Below, piece by piece: positions 6,358 through 15,431 of a DNA stretch of 64,000 bases. The first letter of the stretch is position 1; the number at the start of each line of letters is the position of its first letter. Made by a program: the position numbers and the translations under genes. The notes beneath the pieces were generated by a model. That model was not told the DNA's origin, did no database searches, and saw only the letters and a program-made list of their open reading frames with translations. Origin of the DNA: Pseudomonadota bacterium (GTDB lineage: Bacteria; Pseudomonadota; Alphaproteobacteria; Rhizobiales; Devosiaceae); assembly GCA_023388175.1 (NCBI GenBank), contig JAEWGT010000002.1, positions 1 through 64,000 of the forward strand. The letters are read 5' to 3'.

Positions 6358-8718
6358 TCACGCTGCGTTCTGATGGATATGGGTGGTGCGCAGGCCCTGC
6401 ACGTCCACGATCAGCGCCACATTGCCGTCGCCAAGGATCGTGCCGCCGGCAATGCCGTCGACGCGCTCGAAATTCTCCTCGAGCGACTTGATGACCACCT
6501 GCTGCTGGCCGATGATGTCGTCCACCACCAGCGCCACTTTCTGGCTGCCCTCGGTTTCGCACAACACCACGAACTGATCGTCCGGCGCGCTTGCCGCCGC
6601 CATCTCGAAGCGCTGGCAGAGGTCGATGACCTGCACATATTCCCCGCGCACCTGCAGCACGCGTCCGCCCGAGGGCACGCGCTCGAAATTGGCGCGGGAG
6701 CATTGCATGGTTTCCACGATCGAGGAGAGCGGCACCACATAGGGGCTGATCCCGACCTTGACCAGCATGACATCGAGCACGGCCAGCGTCAGCGGCAGGC
6801 GCAGCGTCATGCGCGTGCCCTTGCCGGTCCAGCTGCGCACATGCACCGAGCCGCCGATCTTCTTGATATTGGAAAGCACCACGTCCATGCCGACGCCGCG
6901 CCCTGAAATATCGCTGATCGCCTCGGCGGTGGAGAAGCCCGGCGCAAAGATCAGCTGATCGATCTGCTCGTCGGTCGGGGTGATATCGGGGGCCACAATG
7001 CCCTTGTCGCGCGCCAGCTTCAGCACCCGCTCGCGGTTGATGCCCGCGCCATCGTCCTCGACGATGATGAGGATATTGCCGCCCGCCTGCTCCGCCGACA
7101 AACGGATCGTGCCGATCTCCGGCTTGCCGGCCGCCAGCCGCTTTTCCGGGCTCTCGATGCCATGGTCGGCCGAATTGCGCACCATATGGGTCAGCGGATC
7201 GGACAATTGCTCGATCACCGTCTTGTCGATTTCGGTGTTCTCGCCAATGGTTTCGAGCTTGATCTTCTTGGCTGTCTTGGTCGCCAGTTCGCGCACGAGG
7301 CGCGGGATGCGCGAAAAGACCGATTTGACCGGCTGGGCACGGATCGCCATGACCGAGTCCTGCAGGCCCCGGGTGGTCTGGGCCAGCACTTCGAGGCCGC
7401 GCACCAGTTCGGTATAGCGGGCACGCAGCGTCTCATCCATCTGCTGGGTCAGCATGGATTGGGTGATGACCAGTTCGCCCACCATGTTGACCACGCGGTC
7501 GACCTTGTCGAGATCGACGCGGATCGACTGCACGCCCACCGAGCGATGTGCCTCCTCGCCATCGCCAGAAGCCGGCAGGGCCTTGGCAGCGGGAGCGGGG
7601 GGCGCCGCGACAGGCTTGGCCTGAGGCGCGGGCGCGCTGGGTTTGATCTCATCCACCAGATCGGCAAAGCTGAGGCCGGGAGCCTCCTCGAACGCATCCT
7701 GCTCACCGGCGGGCTCGGCCACGGGTTCAGGCGCGAAGGCCACAGGCGGAACCACCGCTTCGACACTTTCGGGCGCGACAGGCTGCGTGTCCTGCATTTC
7801 GTCTTCGGTCAGCGCCAGCAGGCTCGACAGGTCGGGCTCTTCGGCCTCCGCATCGTCAGCCATTTCAGCGGCAAAGGCATCCGCCAGGTCCGCTCCGACG
7901 GCGGGCGCAGCCCCGCCCTGGGTGATGACGATATCGCAATCGCCATCGACGAATTCGAATACTTCCCGGATCGCCGCTTCGCTCAGCTCCGGAGCCGACA
8001 GCGTGATTTCCCAGGAGCAATAGACTGAAAACGGATCGAAATCGGCCAGCGGTGGCACAGTGCCCATCCGCACCCGCACCTGCATATGGCCAAGCGCCGC
8101 CAGCTCGCGGAACAGCAGCAGCGGATCATTGGCGCGGGCATAAAGCGCCCGGTGCGGCGTGAAGCGGATTTCCCAGGCGCCGTCGGCAACCTGCATGGGT
8201 GCAGCCTCGAAGGCATCTTCAACCGGGGCTTCCCCGGGCGCCATGCCATCAAGATTGACCATGACCGGCGTGAACTCGATGTCGAAATCGTCCATCGGCT
8301 CGCCGTCTTCGTCCTCGTCACTCCCCGCGCTCTCGCCACGGGCCAGCGCATCGAAGCGCGCCTTTTCGTCGGCGCCGTAATCGGACGGCAGCGCCTCTCC
8401 GGACTGGGCAGCATTGACGTGGTCGGCCACGATATCATTGGCGCGGATACACAGGCTCACCACGTCGTCGGTGAGTTCAACCCGCCCGTCGCGCACATAA
8501 TCGAGCAGCGTTTCATAGGCATGGGCAAAGCCCACCAGAGCCGTGAACCCGAATGCCCCGGCGCCGCCCTTGATCGAATGGATCGCGCGGAACACCGCAT
8601 TGAGCCGGTCCGCGTCGCGTTCGCCGGCCTCGATGGCCGCAAACTGCTCCTCGAGTTCGGTCAGAAGCTCGGAACATTCGTCGAAATATGTGGCCTTGAA
8701 GTCGTCGAGATCGCTCAT
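6358..8718 (-). CDS. cheA: CheA, chemotaxis histidine kinase
   Basis: CheA autophosphorylates at its Hpt domain and passes the phosphate to CheY and CheB. Domain order in 786 residues is: Hpt at the N-terminus with H47 in AIHSIKGGAGAFGF; a long acidic, Ala/Pro-rich linker (about 130-385); a dimerisation segment (VGELVITQSMLTQQM); an HATPase with MVRNSADHGIE and ISGRGVGMDVV; and a C-terminal CheW-like domain (MLVKVGISPYVVPLS). The ATG at 8718 is preferred over a TTG at 8733 that sits directly against a ribosome-binding-like sequence. Translation is probably coupled to cheY, 37 bases upstream. The linker is unusually long and low in complexity. Confidence 0.96.
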   Translation of the reverse strand: MSDLDDFKATYFDECSELLTELEEQFAAIEAGERDADRLNAVFRAIHSIKGGAGAFGFTALVGFAHAYETLLDYVRDGRVELTDDVVSLCIRANDIVADHVNAAQSGEALPSDYGADEKARFDALARGESAGSDEDEDGEPMDDFDIEFTPVMVNLDGMAPGEAPVEDAFEAAPMQVADGAWEIRFTPHRALYARANDPLLLFRELAALGHMQVRVRMGTVPPLADFDPFSVYCSWEITLSAPELSEAAIREVFEFVDGDCDIVITQGGAAPAVGADLADAFAAEMADDAEAEEPDLSSLLALTEDEMQDTQPVAPESVEAVVPPVAFAPEPVAEPAGEQDAFEEAPGLSFADLVDEIKPSAPAPQAKPVAAPPAPAAKALPASGDGEEAHRSVGVQSIRVDLDKVDRVVNMVGELVITQSMLTQQMDETLRARYTELVRGLEVLAQTTRGLQDSVMAIRAQPVKSVFSRIPRLVRELATKTAKKIKLETIGENTEIDKTVIEQLSDPLTHMVRNSADHGIESPEKRLAAGKPEIGTIRLSAEQAGGNILIIVEDDGAGINRERVLKLARDKGIVAPDITPTDEQIDQLIFAPGFSTAEAISDISGRGVGMDVVLSNIKKIGGSVHVRSWTGKGTRMTLRLPLTLAVLDVMLVKVGISPYVVPLSSIVETMQCSRANFERVPSGGRVLQVRGEYVQVIDLCQRFEMAAASAPDDQFVVLCETEGSQKVALVVDDIIGQQQVVIKSLEENFERVDGIAGGTILGDGNVALIVDVQGLRTTHIHQNAA

Positions 8719-8755
8719 ATGCGGCTCATCCAACCCTTCTGGGTTCGGTTCCTGA

Positions 8756-9121
8756 TCAGTGCACGACGCGGTGGATGACCGAGATCAGCTTCTCGGGATC
8801 GAACGGCTTGACGATCCAGCCGGTGCCCCCGGCCGCCTTGCCCTGATCGCGCTTGTCCTGGCTGGTTTCGGTGGTGAGAATGAGAATGGGCAGTGAATTG
8901 TGCTGGCCGGTGGCGCGCACATTCTTGATGAACTCGATCCCGTCCATCACCGGCATGTTGATATCGGTGATCACCACGTCCACGCTCTCGGCCTTGAGCA
9001 TGTCGAGCCCCTGCTTGCCGTCCTCGGCCTGCAGCACCTCAAAGCCGGCATTGGAGAGCGTATGATGCAGCATGGCCAGAATGGTCCGCGAATCGTCGAC
9101 CGTTAAAACGCGCAAAGTCAT
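8756..9121 (-). CDS. cheY: CheY, single-domain response regulator
   Basis: The 121-residue receiver has the acidic pocket D9-D10, phospho-acceptor D53 in ITDINMPVMDG, the switch threonine in LILTTET and the lysine in WIVKPF. As in other CheY proteins it should bind the flagellar switch when phosphorylated by CheA. Its start shares an ATGA overlap with the stop of the STAS gene, and cheA follows 37 bases later. It lacks any output domain. Confidence 0.95.
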   Translation of the reverse strand: MTLRVLTVDDSRTILAMLHHTLSNAGFEVLQAEDGKQGLDMLKAESVDVVITDINMPVMDGIEFIKNVRATGQHNSLPILILTTETSQDKRDQGKAAGGTGWIVKPFDPEKLISVIHRVVH

Positions 9122-9408
9122 TGTTTCATCATCCCCGAAAACTGGGCGCCCAGGCCCAGCCGCTCAATCGCGCCTGTCATGGCCGCGCTCGGCGTCGCAA
9201 TAGCAAAATCGAAATGGTTTCTCCGGGCCGTTTCTGCGGCGCTGACCAGCAGAAGCAGGGCGTTGGTTGAAACGCGCTCCACACTGCCCGCATCCACCAG
9301 CACGCCACCCTCTTCCAGCGCATCGGCGAGCTGATCGCGGATGGCGTCGATGGAATCGAGATCGATGATCGCTGGCAGCGCGACTGCTGTACTGGTCTGC
9401 TTGGCCAT
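9118..9408 (-). CDS. STAS-domain protein, first gene of the chemotaxis operon
   Basis: A small STAS domain of about 96 residues (from MAKQTSTAV) with LVDAGSVERVSTNALLLLVSAAE. The serine in the VSTNAL segment occupies the place where anti-sigma antagonists are phosphorylated. Related single STAS proteins head alphaproteobacterial che operons and are thought to interact with CheA or an anti-sigma-like kinase, but the role here is not known. An upstream ATG at 9444 would add 12 residues; neither start has a strong ribosome-binding site, and the shorter form begins just before the fold. Its stop overlaps cheY. Confidence 0.82.
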   Translation of the reverse strand: MAKQTSTAVALPAIIDLDSIDAIRDQLADALEEGGVLVDAGSVERVSTNALLLLVSAAETARRNHFDFAIATPSAAMTGAIERLGLGAQFSGMMKQ

Positions 9409-9643
9409 GAATGGCGTGCCCCCGGAGCCTTCTCCGAGAGGCATATTCAGTCCGAACGGTTTAAGAAGTGCTAACTATGCCCCGTCCCGCAGGGCTAAAC
9501 GCCACGGCAGGGTGTTTTGGTGCGGCATAGGCCCGCCGCGCCATGCTAGCAGGGCCGCGCGGCAAACACAGTATCCGCCCACCCCTTGCCCCCGCCCCCG
9601 CACGGCGCTATCGCATCCCCAACACATTCGACCGGATCGCCCC

Positions 9644-10957
9644 ATGCCCGCAAAAATCGCCCTGACCGGCCTCGCCCGTGACCTTGCCGCTCGTGCCGAC
9701 GCCGGCAGGACCATTCGCGTCGGCGTGATCGGTTCAGGCGAGATGGGCACCGATCTCGTCACGCAGATGAGCCTGATGACCGGCATCGAAATGGCCGCCA
9801 TCGCCACCCGCCGCCCGCATACCGCGCTCGAAGCCATGAAAATTGCCTATGGCGAGGATTCCATGGGCCGCGAAGCCGAAAGCCCCGCCCAGGCGCTGGC
9901 GGCCATCGAGGCCGGCAAGATCGCCATCACCAGCGCCGAAACCCTGGTCACCACCGAGGGGATCGATGTTGTCATCGACGCCACCGGCAAGCCCGGCGTC
10001 GCTGCCGACTATGACCTCATGGCCATGGAACACGGCAAGCATCTGGTGATGATGAATGTCGAGGCAGACGTTACCATCGGCCCCTACCTCAAGGCACAGG
10101 CGGACAGGCTGGGCGTCGTCTATTCGGTCGGTGCGGGCGATGAGCCAAGTTCCTGCATGGAACTGATCGAGTTCGTTTCCGCGCTCGGCCTCGACATCGT
10201 CGCCGCCGGCAAGGGCAAGAACAATCCATTGAAGCACGATGCCGTGCCCGATGATTACCGCGAGGAAGCCGCGCGCCGGAACATGAACCCGCGCATGCTG
10301 GTGGAATTCGTCGATGGCAGCAAAACCGCAGTCGAAATGACCGCCATCGCCAATGCCACCGGCCTGCTGCCCGACGTGCCGGGCATGCACGGCCCGGCCA
10401 CCAATCGCGACGATATGGCCAAGGTGCTGATCCCCAAGGCCGATGGCGGTATCCTCAATTCATCGGGCGTCGTCGACTTCACCATCGGAAAGGGTGTCGC
10501 GCCGGGCGTCTTCGTCATCGTCAAGGCCGAACACCCGCGCATCATCGAGCGCATGGACGATCTCCATATCGGCCACGGGCCCTACTACGCCTTCTTCCGG
10601 CCCTATCACCTGACGAGCCTGGAAGTCCCGCTGACCTGCGCCCGCATTATGCTGACGGGCAAGCCCGACATGGTACCCCTGCCCCGGCCGGTGGCCGAAG
10701 TCTGCGCCGTCGCCAAACGCGACCTCAATCCCGGTGACAGTCTCGATGCGATCGGTGAGACCTGCTACCGCTCCTATGCCATGACCGTCGCCGATGCGCG
10801 CGCCAAAGGCGCACTGCCGGTGGGCCTTCTCGAAGGTGGCAAGGTCACCGCTCCGGTCAAAAAGGGTGAGCTGATCACCGCGGCGAATGCCCAGCCCGAC
10901 ACCACGACGCGGCTCTATTCCCTGCGCCAGGCACAGGACGCCATGCTGGCCGTCTGA
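9644..10957 (+). CDS. NAD(P)-dependent homoserine-dehydrogenase-like oxidoreductase with C-terminal SAF domain
   Basis: The 437-residue protein matches the COG4091-type layout. It has an N-terminal Rossmann fold (IRVGVIGSGEMGTDL at about 24-38), a catalytic middle region resembling homoserine dehydrogenase (VYSVGAGDEPSS, AAGKGKNNPLKHDAVPDDY), and a C-terminal SAF domain (about 350-420) of the kind found in sugar-acid and sialic acid enzymes. Substrate is unknown; relatives are usually linked to sugar acid catabolism. The ATG at 9644 begins the conserved part, and the frame open upstream is antisense to the STAS gene. It is monocistronic and convergent with the next gene. Confidence 0.8.
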   Translation: MPAKIALTGLARDLAARADAGRTIRVGVIGSGEMGTDLVTQMSLMTGIEMAAIATRRPHTALEAMKIAYGEDSMGREAESPAQALAAIEAGKIAITSAETLVTTEGIDVVIDATGKPGVAADYDLMAMEHGKHLVMMNVEADVTIGPYLKAQADRLGVVYSVGAGDEPSSCMELIEFVSALGLDIVAAGKGKNNPLKHDAVPDDYREEAARRNMNPRMLVEFVDGSKTAVEMTAIANATGLLPDVPGMHGPATNRDDMAKVLIPKADGGILNSSGVVDFTIGKGVAPGVFVIVKAEHPRIIERMDDLHIGHGPYYAFFRPYHLTSLEVPLTCARIMLTGKPDMVPLPRPVAEVCAVAKRDLNPGDSLDAIGETCYRSYAMTVADARAKGALPVGLLEGGKVTAPVKKGELITAANAQPDTTTRLYSLRQAQDAMLAV

Positions 10958-10989
10958 GGCGGTCCCCAGGCGGCCATGCCGGACGCGGC

Positions 10990-11961
10990 CTAGGCGCCGC
11001 GAATGGCGATCTTGCCCTTGCGTCCCGGCTCGCCGCTGGCGCGGGCAGCTTCGGCCACCTCATCGAGCGGATAGGCTTTCTCGATGTGGAGCTTGAGCCT
11101 TCCTGACGCCGCGTCGCGCACCAATTCACCCAGCAATTCCCCGATCCGCTCCGGCCTGACCGGCGGCCGGGCGCCCCAGAAACCCTTTACAGTCACATTG
11201 CGGAAAATCAGATCGCCCGCCGAAATCCTGAGCGGCTCGCCCGTCATCGCACCGAAGCTGATCAGCGCCGCGCCATCCGCCAAGACCGATAGAAGTTGTG
11301 CTGCGCCATCGCCACCGAGCGATTCCACGCCGCGCACGATGGGCGCCCCCTTGGTGATGGCGGCAACCTTATCCTGCCAGCCTTCGCTTTCGGTGGCCAC
11401 GATATTGGCAATGCCGATGGCCGCCATTTCCGCCACCGCAGCCTCGCGCCGCACCAGCCCCAGCACATTGATGCCTTTTTCGGCACCATATTGAGCTAGG
11501 AGCTTGCCCACCGCGCCATTGGCCGCATTGATGGCAATCCAGTCGCCCGCCTTCACATCCAGGACGTCGATCAGCATCTTGGTCGATAGCGGCATGGCCA
11601 CCAATTGGCAGGCCGTCTCATCATCCACGCTGTCCGGGACCGGCACCAGGCGGCGCGCATCTGCGAGGTAATACTCTGCCCAGGTCTGCTCGGCCGAACC
11701 GGCAACGCGCTGCCCCATTACAAGCTGGGTTACGCCCTCGCCAAGGGCCTCGACCACACCCACGGCTTCGCTGCCGCCAACAGCAGGCAATGCCGGACGC
11801 ACGCCATAATTGCCGCCAATGGTCCAGAGGTCGTGATTATGAATGGGCGAGAGCACCATCCTGACCAGAACCTGGCCCGGACCGGGCTTGGGCGTCTCGA
11901 CACGCTCTGACTGAAGAACGGCTTCTGGTTTGCCGAACTGGGAATAAACCGCGCGCTTCAT
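10990..11961 (-). CDS. Zinc-type alcohol dehydrogenase-like / quinone oxidoreductase (MDR family)
   Basis: A 323-residue medium-chain reductase with an N-terminal GroES-like domain (KPGPGQVLVRMVLSPIHNHDL) and an NADPH-binding Rossmann domain (AINAANGAVGKLLAQYGAEKG at about 143-163). The sequence resembles enoyl reductase or quinone reductase types that lack catalytic zinc. It probably reduces quinones or enones with NADPH. The promoter region contains a perfect 16-bp palindrome shared with the divergent flavoprotein gene, which suggests a common redox- or metal-linked regulator. The specific substrate cannot be read from the sequence. Confidence 0.82.
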   Translation of the reverse strand: MKRAVYSQFGKPEAVLQSERVETPKPGPGQVLVRMVLSPIHNHDLWTIGGNYGVRPALPAVGGSEAVGVVEALGEGVTQLVMGQRVAGSAEQTWAEYYLADARRLVPVPDSVDDETACQLVAMPLSTKMLIDVLDVKAGDWIAINAANGAVGKLLAQYGAEKGINVLGLVRREAAVAEMAAIGIANIVATESEGWQDKVAAITKGAPIVRGVESLGGDGAAQLLSVLADGAALISFGAMTGEPLRISAGDLIFRNVTVKGFWGARPPVRPERIGELLGELVRDAASGRLKLHIEKAYPLDEVAEAARASGEPGRKGKIAIRGA

Positions 11962-12001
11962 CGGCCGGCTCCTTGCTTGTTAAGCCGGAGACATAGGCGC
12001 A

Positions 12002-12017
12002 TTGACCTATAGGTCAA
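12002..12017. promoter_or_regulatory. Perfect 16-bp palindromic operator candidate
   Basis: TTGACCTATAGGTCAA reads identically on both strands and lies 40 bases before the oxidoreductase start and 63 bases before the flavoprotein start. Its size and position suit a dimeric repressor of the MarR, HxlR, TetR or ArsR kind controlling both genes. No regulator gene is adjacent. Confidence 0.6.
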
Positions 12018-12080
12018 CCCCGCCTTGCCTTCGCTCGGAGCATGGCTTATTTGCTGAGTAAATTATTCAGGATTTATTCC

Positions 12081-12887
12081 ATGACCGAAGCCACCGATCC
12101 ACGCGCCCCCCAGCGTGTCCGCCACGAAACCCGCATGCGGCTGCTCACCGCTACGAGCGTCACCGATATCACCCCGCTGATGCGCCGGATCAGGCTTGAG
12201 GGCGACATGGATGGCTTTGTCTCTCCCGCCCATGCTGATCACATCAAGGCGTTCTTTTTCCCAGATGGCGTCGAGCCGCTCCTGCCCCCCATCGGCCCCA
12301 ATGGCGCTGAATTTCCGCCCGGAACGCGTCCCCAGATGCGCGACTATACCCCGCGATACTGGAACGTTGCGGAAGGCTGGATCGAACTCGATTTCGTGTT
12401 GCATGGCGATGGTCCTGCCTCCGGCTGGGCCGCCGGCGCTAAACCGGGCAGTACACTGGTCATCGGCGGCCCGCGCGGATCGCTGGTCATCCCCATGACC
12501 TTCGACTGGTATCTGCTGGCCGGCGACGAAACAGCGCTCCCCGCCATTGGCCGCCGTATCGAGGAATTGCCATCCGGCGCAAAGGTCCTCGCGGTGATCG
12601 AGGTCGACAATGCCGCAGAAGAACAGCGCTTTGAGACAGTGGCCGATCTGGAACTGATCTATGTCCATCGCAATGGCGCGTCCGCAGGGACCACCAGCCT
12701 CGTGCTCGATGCCATCAAGGCCGCAACATTCCCGCAAGGGGTAGCCTATGGCTACATTGCCGGCGAGGTGACCATGGCCAAGGCCGTGCGTGCCCACCTC
12801 ACCGAAGAGCGCGCCTTCGCCAGTGAATATGTCAAAGCCGCCGGCTATTGGCGCCTCGGCGTCGCCGACGCCCATGAGGATCATTGA
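12081..12887 (+). CDS. Siderophore-interacting protein, FAD-dependent ferric reductase
   Basis: The 268-residue protein belongs to the ViuB/SIP family, which reduces ferric siderophores in the cytoplasm. It has an FAD-binding N-terminal barrel with MRDYTPRYWN (RxYT-type flavin motif), IELDFVLHGDGPASGWA, and KPGSTLVIGGPRGSL, followed by an NAD(P)H-binding SIP domain (about 130-260) with YIAGEVTMAKAVRAHL and the conserved GYWRLG near the end. The ATG at 12081 has AGGA 8 bases upstream; an ATG at 12042 lacks proper spacing. It faces a quinone reductase gene across a shared palindrome, and no siderophore genes are nearby. Confidence 0.87.
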   Translation: MTEATDPRAPQRVRHETRMRLLTATSVTDITPLMRRIRLEGDMDGFVSPAHADHIKAFFFPDGVEPLLPPIGPNGAEFPPGTRPQMRDYTPRYWNVAEGWIELDFVLHGDGPASGWAAGAKPGSTLVIGGPRGSLVIPMTFDWYLLAGDETALPAIGRRIEELPSGAKVLAVIEVDNAAEEQRFETVADLELIYVHRNGASAGTTSLVLDAIKAATFPQGVAYGYIAGEVTMAKAVRAHLTEERAFASEYVKAAGYWRLGVADAHEDH

Positions 12888-12947
12888 GCCGCTTCCCGTT
12901 CGACGACTGAACCGGCCGGCCCCCTTACTGGCGCGCTGGGCTCGATC

Positions 12948-12985
12948 GCCTCCCTCCCCCTTGAGGGGAGGGTCGGGGAGGGGGT
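12948..12985. repeat. GC-rich intergenic palindromic repeat, copy 1
   Basis: The core CTCCCCCTTGAGGGGAGGG is followed by a G-rich tail. The same core recurs at about 20127, 28181, 35311, 37122 and 38688, always between genes. It may act as a hairpin at transcript ends. Confidence 0.7.
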
Positions 12986-13076
12986 GCTGCGCGTCGGACA
13001 CTACCGCAGCCCGGATTGACAACCGAACGCTTCATCGGCAGCTTGTTCTCGTTTAGTTCACACGCGAGATGCCGGT

Positions 13077-13616
13077 ATGGACTTTTTGCCGCTGCTGCTC
13101 ATCCTGCTCGCTTTGCCGTTTGCTCTGCTGTTGTTTCGACGGCGAAAACAACTGGGCACAATCGACGCGCCCGACCAGTTGCGCATCGTCATGCGCTCGC
13201 GCTTTGAAAAAAAGCGCCTGCTATCCCGTGCCGAACTTGGAGTTTTCCGCGTCATCGAGGCGCATCTGCCCTCTTGCGGGCCCGGCTATCGCCTCATGGC
13301 CCAGCCTAGTCTCGGTGAAGTGCTGACCACCCAGGATGACGACGCCTTTCGCTGCATCAATGCCAAACGCCTCGACATGCTGGTCATCGATACATTTGGC
13401 CTGCCGGTTCTTGCCATCGAGCACCAGGGCGGCGGCCATTACCGGAGCGACGCTGCTGCGCGCGACGCGGTGAAGCGTGAAGCCCTGCGCCGGGCCGGCG
13501 TGGAATTTCTGGAAATCTTCGACCATCACCGGCCCGAAGACATCCGCGCGCTGGTAAGCGGGGCCATTGCGCGCAGCAAACCGCCGGTCTCGGCGCTCTC
13601 GACGGCGGCCAGCTGA
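13077..13616 (+). CDS. Membrane-anchored DUF2726 protein
   Basis: A 179-residue protein with one N-terminal hydrophobic helix (DFLPLLLILLALPFALLLF), a basic stop-transfer RRRKQ, and a cytoplasmic DUF2726 domain. The domain shows LLSRAELGVFRVIEAHL, RLDMLVID and LAIEHQGGGHY, followed by RDAVKREALRRAGVEFLEI. DUF2726 resembles a restriction-endonuclease-like fold with a D...E-x-Q type centre; in most relatives the second motif is ELDD, here EHQGG. A nuclease or nucleic-acid role is conceivable but not established. It is convergent with psuK. Confidence 0.75.
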   Translation: MDFLPLLLILLALPFALLLFRRRKQLGTIDAPDQLRIVMRSRFEKKRLLSRAELGVFRVIEAHLPSCGPGYRLMAQPSLGEVLTTQDDDAFRCINAKRLDMLVIDTFGLPVLAIEHQGGGHYRSDAAARDAVKREALRRAGVEFLEIFDHHRPEDIRALVSGAIARSKPPVSALSTAAS

Positions 13617-13620
13617 AAGC

Positions 13621-14511
13621 CTAGCCGCCCAGCGGCTGGCCACCCACAAATTGCACCGCCTTGCCGCCCGCTGCGATGCCGCGCGCCAGGCAGGTCTCCG
13701 CCGCCTCGCCGCCCATCAGCGCTGCGATGAAACCACCGGCAAAGGCATCTCCCGCCCCTGTTGTATCCAGCACGGTGACAATGGGCGCCGGCAGGCTATG
13801 GCTGATCCCATCCTTGCCGCCCAGAACCGCGCCAAACCGGCCGCGCTTGATCACCACATGGGTAAACTGGCGACCGAGATCGCGTATCTGGTCCTCGAAG
13901 GCGGCCTCGCCCGTCAGCAGTTCGGCTTCGCTTTCATTGGCAAACAGCCAGTCGCCCGCGCCCACCCAGTCGCGGAACAGGTGCGGACCGACCTCTTCGA
14001 GGAACCCGACCGACGCCGGATCGATGCCGATGGCAATGCCCCTCGTCCGCGCTGCCTTCAGCACCGCCTGCACCGCGGCCCGCGGCCCATTGGCAAAAAA
14101 GCTGTAGCCCGAGACCATGACCATGCCGACCCCGTCGAACAGGTCATCGGGAAAGCCTTCCGCTCCCAGATTGAGATTGGCGCCCCGGTCGGTGAGAAAA
14201 CTCCGCTCGCCGCCCGGATCGAGCAGGGTCACCAATACGCCAGAGGGCAGGTCCGCATCCCCGGTCAGCACCGGCACCACGCCGCGCCCCCGAAAATAGT
14301 TCTCGTAAAAACTCTTGTCCGGCGCCCCGACGCGCGCTGCGAACAGCACTTCGGCCCCGGCAGCAGCCAGCCACACCGCCTGGTTGGCACCCGATCCGCC
14401 CGGCCTGTTGCGGATTTCCGCCCGCCGGTCCGATCCGATGACGACAGGGCCTTCCGGCCGCACGATAATGTCAGTCATCACGTCGCCGATGACCAGGACT
14501 CTTGCAGTCAT
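13621..14511 (-). CDS. psuK: PfkB-family kinase, probable pseudouridine kinase
   Basis: The 296-residue ribokinase-type enzyme has the N-terminal GGSGANQAVWLAAAG motif and the C-terminal PfkB signature DTTGAGDAFAGGF with the catalytic aspartate. Pseudouridine kinase makes pseudouridine 5'-phosphate, the substrate of the glycosidase encoded just upstream. The start shares an ATGA overlap with the psuG stop, so the two are translationally coupled. The function rests on the pairing with psuG; sequence alone would only support a PfkB sugar/nucleoside kinase. Confidence 0.85.
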   Translation of the reverse strand: MTARVLVIGDVMTDIIVRPEGPVVIGSDRRAEIRNRPGGSGANQAVWLAAAGAEVLFAARVGAPDKSFYENYFRGRGVVPVLTGDADLPSGVLVTLLDPGGERSFLTDRGANLNLGAEGFPDDLFDGVGMVMVSGYSFFANGPRAAVQAVLKAARTRGIAIGIDPASVGFLEEVGPHLFRDWVGAGDWLFANESEAELLTGEAAFEDQIRDLGRQFTHVVIKRGRFGAVLGGKDGISHSLPAPIVTVLDTTGAGDAFAGGFIAALMGGEAAETCLARGIAAGGKAVQFVGGQPLGG

Positions 14512-15431
14512 TTTGTCTCGCCAGCCAGGGCGACGGCGATCTGGGCAGCCACTTTTGCGTTGTTCTTGACCAGCGCAATATTGGACTCAAGCGACTTGCC
14601 GCCCGTCAGCTCGAACATGCGCTGCAACAGGAACGGCGTCGCGGCCTTGCCCTTGATTCCCTGCGCATCGGCATCGGCCAGCGCCCGGGTGATAAAACCC
14701 TCGATGGCCGCAGCCTCCCAGGCATCCGCCTCGGGAATGGGATTGGCAATAAGAACGCCGCCCATGCCGAGATCGGACTGGATCTTGAGCATGCGCGCGA
14801 TACCCGCCGCATCGTCGAAGCGCTGATCCACCTTGTGCCCGCTGGTGCGGGCCCAGAAGGCCGGGAAATCCTCGGTGCCGAAACCCAGCACCGGCACGCC
14901 ATTGGTTTCCAGCACTTCGAGCGTCTTGGCGATGTCGAGGATAGACTTGGCGCCCGCGCAGATCACGGCCACTGGCGTGCGGCCCAGTTCCTCAAGGTCT
15001 GCCGAAATATCGAAACTGTCCTCGGCGCCGCGATGCACACCCCCGATACCGCCGGTGGCGAAAATCCGAATACCGGCCAGCGCGGCAATCTGCATGGTCG
15101 TGGCAACGGTCGTGCCCGCAATCGCACCATTGGCCAGCAGGCTTGCCATGTCGCGCCGGCTGGCCTTGGCCGCCTTGTGGCCTTCCCTGGCCAGTGTTTC
15201 CAGATCATCGCCCGAAACACCCACCTTGAGCCTGCCGCCCATGATGGCGATGGTCGCCGGCACCGCACCATTGGCCCGCACCACGTCCTCGACCTCGCGC
15301 GCCATGGCCAGGTTTTGCGGATAGGGCATGCCATGGGTGATGATGGTCGATTCCAGCGCCACGACCGGCTTGCCGGACGCCAGCGCCTCGGCCACGTCGG
15401 GCGAAATGGAAAGATAGGATTTGGCAGGCAT
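14508..15431 (-). CDS. psuG: Pseudouridine-5'-phosphate glycosidase
   Basis: PsuG splits pseudouridine 5'-phosphate into uracil and ribose 5-phosphate. The 307-residue protein shows the family's VALESTIITHGMPYPQNL near residue 25, PATIAIMGGRLKVG, MQIAALAGIRIFATGGIGG, and PVAVICAGAKSILDI, ending with NNAKVAAQIAVAL. I start at the ATG at 15431 (MPAKSYLSIS), which gives the normal family length; the frame is open further upstream but the extension has no resemblance. It forms a two-gene pseudouridine salvage operon with psuK and is divergent from the polyamine transporter genes. Confidence 0.94.
   Translation of the reverse strand: MPAKSYLSISPDVAEALASGKPVVALESTIITHGMPYPQNLAMAREVEDVVRANGAVPATIAIMGGRLKVGVSGDDLETLAREGHKAAKASRRDMASLLANGAIAGTTVATTMQIAALAGIRIFATGGIGGVHRGAEDSFDISADLEELGRTPVAVICAGAKSILDIAKTLEVLETNGVPVLGFGTEDFPAFWARTSGHKVDQRFDDAAGIARMLKIQSDLGMGGVLIANPIPEADAWEAAAIEGFITRALADADAQGIKGKAATPFLLQRMFELTGGKSLESNIALVKNNAKVAAQIAVALAGETK

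Noticed and set aside
13567..14826. Plus-strand frame of 419 codons over psuK
   Set aside because: Shadow of the PfkB kinase; no ribosome-binding site or family match.
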